Positions 57,904-64,000 of a stretch of DNA of 64,000 nucleotides are shown here, one piece after another (the stretch's first letter is position 1; every line of letters begins with the position of its first letter). A program made the translations under genes and the position numbers. The stretch covers positions 1-64,000 of the forward strand of contig JADGJC010000029.1 of the NCBI GenBank assembly GCA_027596075.1. The letters run 5' to 3'. Origin of the DNA: Rhizophlyctis rosea. Taxonomy: Eukaryota > Chytridiomycota > Chytridiomycetes > Rhizophlyctidales > Rhizophlyctidaceae. Under the pieces are notes generated by a model, which saw nothing but the letters and a program-made list of their open reading frames with translations, had not been told where the DNA came from and searched no databases.

Positions 57904-58927
57904 GTTTTGTCAGCGCAGGAGCTAGGGAATGGCGCCAGTTACTTAGAGTAGTGTCGGAGTGTGTGAAAAGCGAGCCAGTATGTGGAAGAGGTCGTCGTTC
58001 AGTGCTTCAGTTGTAACTACCAATCCAACTATGAGACTAAATGATGAGCGTGGGAACAAGACCCTTATGTCAGTTTCGCTATGACGTTCCAAGCGTCCGC
58101 TGCCAACAGAAGTCACAGAATGACAACACCTACCCAGTCAGTCACAAGCTTTCCGCACCTGTCAGACCAAGAGCGATTTCGCAGTATTGTACAACCCTCT
58201 GCTTATCAGTAACCGCCAGTGATTTTATTACTAACGGGGCCCTACACCTGGAATGAGGTTGCAACGATGTCAACAGAGTGTCAAGGCAAGGCGAGACGGG
58301 AAGTCGGGAGGGTGCTGTACCCTTATTTGTGTCGTGTTGTCGAACAAGCCCAAGCTTTGCATATCCGTATGCAAGGTTGACGTTTTCACACCTGCACAGC
58401 AACACCCTGCTGTAACCTGTTTGAGCCCGTCAGCTGAAAAGACTAAACGGGGTAGGATATGCGTATTACTTGGTTCCCTAATAGACCCTCCAATCAATAT
58501 AAATGACAGTATGACACTGATGGTATGATTATTCCGAAATTGTGATATGAAGCACCACACACCGCCCGGATCCAACCAATTATGATGAAGCTCATTTCCA
58601 CCCTCCCCATGCCACCTGCTTCTCAAAATCACAATCGGGGAGGCGCACGTTCAAATTTCGAGGCACAACCCCAATGCATTCAAATCGGTTCATTGGATCC
58701 CACTTGGCCCGGATGCACCTGTGCCACTCAACATGGGTTTTCCCCTTTGTCCCATCCCAACTGCCACCAGGTTTAAAAAATACTATAACCGTGATGAAAG
58801 GAATTCCCGGTAAAATATCCAATGAATGTATTGACAGCAGTATTTTGAAGTTTGATCAATAGACTTGAATCAGGCAATCTGCTGTCTTTATGTACTTTCT
58901 CACATTCTCTCTTATTAACCGCCATAC
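57904..58927. other. Intergenic, LAMMER kinase promoter / SPPL 3' end
   Basis: About 1 kb with short overlapping frames only. The portion next to 57904 should be the kinase promoter and 5' UTR. No RNA gene or repeat seen. Confidence 0.4.
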
Positions 58928-60925
58928 TCAACTTTCCTGATCATCCGTCCTTTGCAAAATCTGCTCCATACTCCCACTCCACAATTCTTCCAGCTCCCCA
59001 CGTTTCCACGCGTAAACGCATGTTGTCCCGAGCGTCGACGGTACTAGATAGCTACGATAAAAATCAAATCAATGACGCATGGATGGATCATCAGACGGTC
59101 ACGATGAACTCACAAGAGAGCGGCTTGCCCCGTCTGCGTATACATAACGGCCGCGTAAGTCAAGCACAGTCCTACGGTATAACCCAAGACCGCAAGCAGA
59201 AAGTAGTGGGATTTCCCAGAAGGCCGGGACGTTGGTAGCTGCTGTACAGTGTTGGCGTCACTAGCACTGCTATCCACCAATGGTGCTGCCTCCTCCTGCA
59301 CACCGCCAGAGCTCATGCCTTCCTCCACATCTCCTCCCGACGTAGACAGCGTTCCTTTCACATGCATCAGCGCATGCATCCGGTCAATGACCAAACAAAA
59401 CGTGATCAACAAGCCCGGAAGTACGATATCGCCGAAACCGATCATTGTGTACCCGCCAAAATCGTCAAACCTGTGCCCTCAAAAGCTGAATAAGAATGCA
59501 ATAAATGACAATGCAATCGAATGACTTTACCGAGGAACTCGTAACAGCATGGGGACATCCTCGCCAGTGCCCCCGCCTGTGGCGACGGTCTCCATGACTG
59601 ACTTGCCAGACTTTGTAAACAAAGGGGAAATGAACACCCAAAAGACATCGTACAGGAATGCCCCAATCATCAAAACGGTGGTCACCTATTGCATCTGATC
59701 AGCCAAAGACAACTGAGTCATTGCATCGACAAACCGCACTTGGATGTTCGGCAAATGAAGACTCCTCAGCATGATGATCATCAACGCCACGCCGATAATA
59801 TCTTGCAGAACCCAGGCGTAGCTGAATGCATGTCAATAGCCAAGACTAAGCAGTCCGTCATGGCAACTCTTACCTTGACCTCCTTGCCAAAAACCACCAT
59901 ATGACAGTCCCGGCACTGATAATCTTACACCACCCGGCCAGTATTTTCAGCGGTTTCCCATCGACGAGTATGGCAGGAACAGCGGCATCGCGGAGAATTG
60001 CAGCTTTAGCACCCAATTCTAGCAACACTCGCTCAAGGGACTGATAGCCGCCATAAGAAAAGGCCAGTATGATGACGTAAACTAAGAGAGCGTCGTCAAA
60101 TTGAAGAAATCCAAAGATTATTCAAAACAGTCACTCACCAAAGACTGATGGGAACATATACGCAATCAACAGTCCGCCACTCGCAAACAGCGCAAAGCAC
60201 GCCGCCGCTGTTAGAGTCACTGTTTCCGCATCTTCATCTTTTGATGTACTTTCTACAACTGTCTCTCCCCTCAATCGCGTCTTTAAAGCTAACAGACTAG
60301 GATGACTTGGTGCTGCCCAGTAGGCGCTTACTACCAACGTCAGAACCGCCTGACATACAATCAAGAACGGGCTAATATCTACAGAAGGTGGTGGTCGCGG
60401 GTTGAAGAGGGTGAAAGGTAGTGATGGGAATGAGTTGTGGAGACTGTTGAAGGTTGGAATGGATACAAGCAGAACAGCGACGGTTGGTTGCTGCGAGGAC
60501 GCTTGTTCTTTTTCAATCTGGTGTAAGGTCTCATTGGTTGACCGGACAAGCAAGGCTGCTGGAGGCCAGCTCTCTTCTCCGTTCATTCTACCCAAAAGAC
60601 CCAACACATTTTCAGCTCGTTTCTGGAAAGTGCAGTTCGTTCCACCTTCCACCAAAACAAACAGCCGCTTTCCGCTCAAGTGTAAAGCCGCACTACCGAA
60701 ACGAACGCCGTCACCGCACGCGTCGCGAGGTTCAACGCTGGTTATGTAACCTTCATAGTCGGGGTGTGGTCCATATGGGAGTTTGGAGGTGGACTTGAAG
60801 ACCGGAAAGGCCACAAAGGTCAGCTCGGGGCTGGTTGACGATCGCAGTAGAGCTAGATCAGCAACAGCAGAGTTCACGAGTGCAGCGGTGATAAGAACCA
60901 ATAGACAAAATACGCTGGTGAACAT
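58928..60925 (-). CDS. Signal-peptide-peptidase-like intramembrane aspartyl protease (SPPL2 type)
   Basis: GxGD protease that cuts type II membrane stubs. Exons, transcript order: 60139-60925, 59874-60081, 59740-59821, 59531-59685, 59114-59470, 58928-59051; in phase, 570 aa. A signal peptide ([20 protein letters not shown]) leads a ~200-aa lumenal protease-associated-like domain with a Cys pair and N-glycosylation sequons (NCT, NET). About nine hydrophobic helices follow. The catalytic Asp pair is intact: FLYDVFWVF (YD) and [12 protein letters not shown] (GxGD). The third signature, normally QPALLYLVP, reads QAALFYLVP here: the Pro is replaced by Ala (codon GCC), and the exon junction lies within the motif. 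A Ser/Glu loop lies between the last helices. The lumenal domain makes it SPPL2-like rather than SPP. Confidence 0.9.
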
Positions 60926-61280
60926 TCTACACCTGACTGAGGCAAGTTCAGGCACCAGTTCCAACACCTTCTATGAGTGGAGATGCTGTGAAAACCGATG
61001 TAACAAGTTGGAAGAGGGCGAAGGAGCACGTCCAGGCTGGGAGCAGGCTGGGAGTGGGACCGTGTTTCAATAATTTGCATTGGAAGGCACAGCGCGTCAC
61101 GATGGCCACTGCGCCACACACAATGCATGAATTCTGGCCACAGGACCCACAGCCAAAGCAAGGTGGTATTTTTGGACTCTCTCCCACCATCTTGCCCGCC
61201 ATCTTCACGACATCACGACCACCATTTTCCGTTACGAAGTGCCCAGACTATACAATACGTACAACGATTGCCGCACATCG
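60926..61280. promoter_or_regulatory. Divergent promoter region, SPPL protease / acyl-CoA synthetase
   Basis: 355 bases between two divergent ATGs. No clear motif was recognised. Confidence 0.4.
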
Positions 61281-63973
61281 ATGCATCGCTTCCGATTCAC
61301 CACACGAAGTATCTCGCGAAGGCTATTTTCTTCAGCCGCTGTCGCAAGAAGCAGCCCATCCCTCCTACAATCTTACCTCCATCAAGAGTCCTTAAAAAAC
61401 CCGACATCTTTTTGGGGCCGTGCTGCAAAAGACATTGATTGGACGCGTCCATGTCCTCAAGTTTTCGCGAAAGATCACAGCGCAGGTCCGCTTGGCTACA
61501 GATGGTTCCCTCAAGGAAAGGTGCGCGTTAGCAATCTACTCAATTCTTGCCGCGTTCATTTTAGTGATGCTGACCCATGCTGGTAAAGCTCAACACATGC
61601 TACAATGCGCTGGACCGTCATGTAGAACACGGCCATGGTTCTCGGGCTGCAATATTGTACGATTCGCCCGTCACGAACCGAAAGGAGCAGATATCGTATG
61701 CGGATTTGCTGCATCACGTCCGAGTTTTTGCTGGCGTGTTGAAGAAGTATGACGTGCGGAAGGGAGACCGCGTCCTGATTTACATGGTAAGCTCCAATGG
61801 CTACATGAACAACGATGAACATCCAGCCAGGAATGTTTGACCATGCGTCCCACAGCCAATGATACCACAATCGGTCGTAGCCATGCTTGCTTGCGCGCGG
61901 CTCGGCGCTGTCCACAGCGTCGTTTTTGGTGGCTTTGCAGCCAACGAGCTGTGAGTTGCTTTGCAATCCATGCCACATCAGACCACAGAGTGACGAAATG
62001 CCAGGGCCAAACGAATACAAGACTGTACACCGAAAGTTATTCTCACGGCGTCATGCGGAGTTGAGCCTTCCCGCACGATCGCGTACAAGTGAGAATGCTC
62101 TGCTTATTGAGGGTTGCTCGGAGAGATGCTGATGCGTGTTGCAGACTCTTGCTCAACGAAGCGATTTCCTCATGCAACCACAAACCCACAGTCTGCATTG
62201 TCTACCAGCGACCCGAAGAAACAGCTGTATTGGATTACAGTGCCGGAGATCGAGACTGGGCGGAAGAGGTAGCATTTGCGGAAGAAAAGGGAATGTTTGG
62301 GGAGTGCGTGGAGGTATCGGCTAGAGATCCGCTCTATCTGCTTTATACCAGTGGCAGCACGGGCGCTCCGAAGGGAATCGTGAGGGAGAATGGTGGACAT
62401 GTATGATATTCGCATTCGTGGGCGTAATGCATAATCTGACAAGGAATTTCTAGGCAGTCGCCCTGAAATGGTGCATGCCCAACATATTTGGGGTGAATCC
62501 TGGCGATGTCTTCTTTTGCTCAAGTGACATTGGGTAATGCAGAAAGTGCATACTCATCCGAGATCAACTAATGCTCATGCAATCGATCTAGGTGGGTTGT
62601 GGGACATAGTTTCATCGTCTATGGACCACTACTACATGGTATCACGACGGTGCTCTATGAGGGAAAGCCGGTTGGGACGCCGGATAGTGGTGCTTTTTGG
62701 AGAATTGTGGAGGAATATAAGGTGTGCATATGTTGTCATTCACTTTCCGTCATTGGCTGACCGAAAGTAGGTGAAAGCGCTGTCCACTGCACCCACCGCA
62801 ATCCGAGCGATCAAGGTATGACTGGCCTGACAGAAGGCATGCATTTCGTGTGCTAAAGGTTACTATCCAGCGTGACGATCCCGATGGCCAAAACGTCAAA
62901 AAGTACGACATATCTACCTTGCGGCATCTGTTCCTCGCAGGCGAGCGATCGGATCCCGACACCGTTACGCACTTTTCTAAAATTTTGAACGTAGCAGTCC
63001 GGTAAAGACAGCGCGATTCTTTGACACCTCTATCCTCGGACTTGCTCATGCATTTCTACTCCAGCGACAACTACTGGCAAACCGAATCTGGCTTTCCAAT
63101 CACCGCCCCATGTGCCTTCACCTCCGATGCCGATGCCACACCGCCGAAAGCAGGATCAGCCGGATTGCCGATACCTGGATACGATGTTCGAGTGTTGGTC
63201 AATGACAATAGTGGTGAGCATGCTTTCGACGAGCATGCGTCGCATGGAACATGGAGAGAAGCATCGCGGAATGTGCTGGGCACACTAGCCCTGAAACTGC
63301 CTTTGCCTCCCGGAAGTTTTATGAACCTCTGGAATAACACGGAGAAGTTTGTGGGCGGATATCTGAGCAAATTTGATGGGTATATGGATTTGACGGACGC
63401 GGGATATATTGATTATGATGGGTAAGTGTTTTGTGCCCGCTACCCATCCTTGATTCACCCGTATATGAAGACTTTCACCGCAGTTACGTGACCGTGATGG
63501 GGCGCACGGACGACATTATCAATACCGCGGGACACCGCTTGAGCACAGGAGCGATGGAAGAAATCGTGTCTGCACATCCGTTCGTCGCGGAATGTGCCGT
63601 CGTTGGAGCAAAGGATGCCATCAAAGGAGAAAAAGCCGTCGGGGTACGTCAATTCCGACGCCATCCCCACTCTACCCATCACTAACCCCACGAACAGTTC
63701 GTCGTCCTGAAACACTCCACACTCACGTCCGGCTCCGGCTCCGTCAGGGAAAGAGTGACATCGGACCTGACGGTGGCGGTGAGGGAACAGATTGGGGCGT
63801 TCGCGTGTTTCAATAAGGTGTATGTGTTGGAGAAGCTGCCCAAGACGCGGAGTGGGAAGGTGCTTAGGATGGTGTTGAGGGCGATTTTGAATGGGGAGAA
63901 GGTTGTGGTTCCGCCTACCATTGATGATGCGACGAGTGTGGAGGCGGTGGAGGATGTGGTCGGGAGTGGTTGA
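61281..63973 (+). CDS. ACSS3: Mitochondrial short-chain acyl-CoA synthetase (ACSS3/PrpE type)
   Basis: ATP + propionate or acetate + CoA to acyl-CoA + AMP + PPi, via an acyl-adenylate. Twelve exons in phase: 61281-61520, 61589-61786, 61856-61950, 62005-62088, 62145-62400, 62454-62533, 62592-62721, 62771-62815, 62871-63001, 63065-63421, 63484-63643, 63698-63973; 683 aa. The N-terminus [20 protein letters not shown] is a strong mitochondrial presequence. Motifs: [51 protein letters not shown] (the ACSS3/PrpE wording), [14 protein letters not shown] (A3 P-loop), [32 protein letters not shown] (A5), [18 protein letters not shown] (A8) and [10 protein letters not shown] (A10, with the acetylation-site Lys). 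The residue before the A5 Asp supports propionate/short-chain use. An upstream frame start at 61239 would put residues before the presequence and is less likely. Confidence 0.93.
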
Positions 63974-64000
63974 GGAGGTTTGGGAAAGCATGTTAATGGA

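Overview
The window is nuclear DNA from a eukaryote, most probably a flagellated (zoosporic) fungus of the chytrid type. Three things point there. Genes are dense and carry many short spliceosomal introns (about 45-90 nt, mostly GTAAGT/GTGAGT donors). The general gene set is fungal in flavour, with a Cac2-like CAF-1 subunit, a LAMMER kinase, a CsbD/Hmp1-like stress protein and a family of MATH-BTB genes. It also encodes CFAP263/CCDC113, a protein of motile cilia that ordinary non-flagellate fungi lack. The species was not identified. All calls rest on reading the translated sequence and recognising families; no database search was possible. For the housekeeping genes, exon joins were chosen so that codon phase is kept across every GT-AG intron.

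Layout. 1-2648 (-): 5' part of CDC48/p97. 3521-5174 (+): CFAP263. 5543-6677 (+): multi-repeat Myb protein. 6831-8138 (-): alpha/beta hydrolase. 8782-10913 (-): succinyl-CoA ligase beta. About 11535-13322 (+): disordered basic/acidic protein. 13609-16379 (-): DDX51/Dbp6-type helicase with a frame break before an acidic tail. 16900-22103 (+): tandem array of three MATH-BTB genes, two broken and one intact. 22104-24558: simple repeats and a tRNA-like remnant. 24559-26169 (+): UDP-glycosyltransferase. 26170-29194: no confident gene. 29195-30965 (+): vWA protein. 30966-33137: includes a structured tandem repeat. 33138-37834 (+): CAND1. 39111-39575 (+): CsbD/Hmp1-like protein. About 39855-40351 (+): possible small Cys-rich protein. 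41241-41313 (+): tRNA-Gln. 41876-43286 (-): G-protein alpha. 44676-45587 (+): COQ10. 45958-47727 (-): Kelch-BTB protein. 48096-48796 (+): PRKRIP1. 49045-50861 (-): M14 carboxypeptidase. 51283-53616 (-): CAF-1 p60. 53933-54545 (+): POLD4. 55317-57903 (-): LAMMER/CLK kinase. 58928-60925 (-): SPPL-type intramembrane protease. 61281-63973 (+): mitochondrial acyl-CoA synthetase (ACSS3/PrpE type).

How the genes relate. Most are independent housekeeping loci. Several fall into themes. CDC48, CAND1, the Kelch-BTB gene and the MATH-BTB array all belong to ubiquitin/cullin biology. CAF-1 p60 and POLD4 are head to head and both act at the replication fork. Succinyl-CoA ligase, COQ10 and the acyl-CoA synthetase are mitochondrial metabolism. 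I found no CRISPR array, no intact transposon and no clear new multi-gene system. The most unusual items are the decaying MATH-BTB array with its shared upstream element, the altered PAL motif of the SPPL protease, the frame break in the helicase tail, the alternating tandem repeat near 31.6-31.9 kb, and a possible undescribed Cys-rich small protein.
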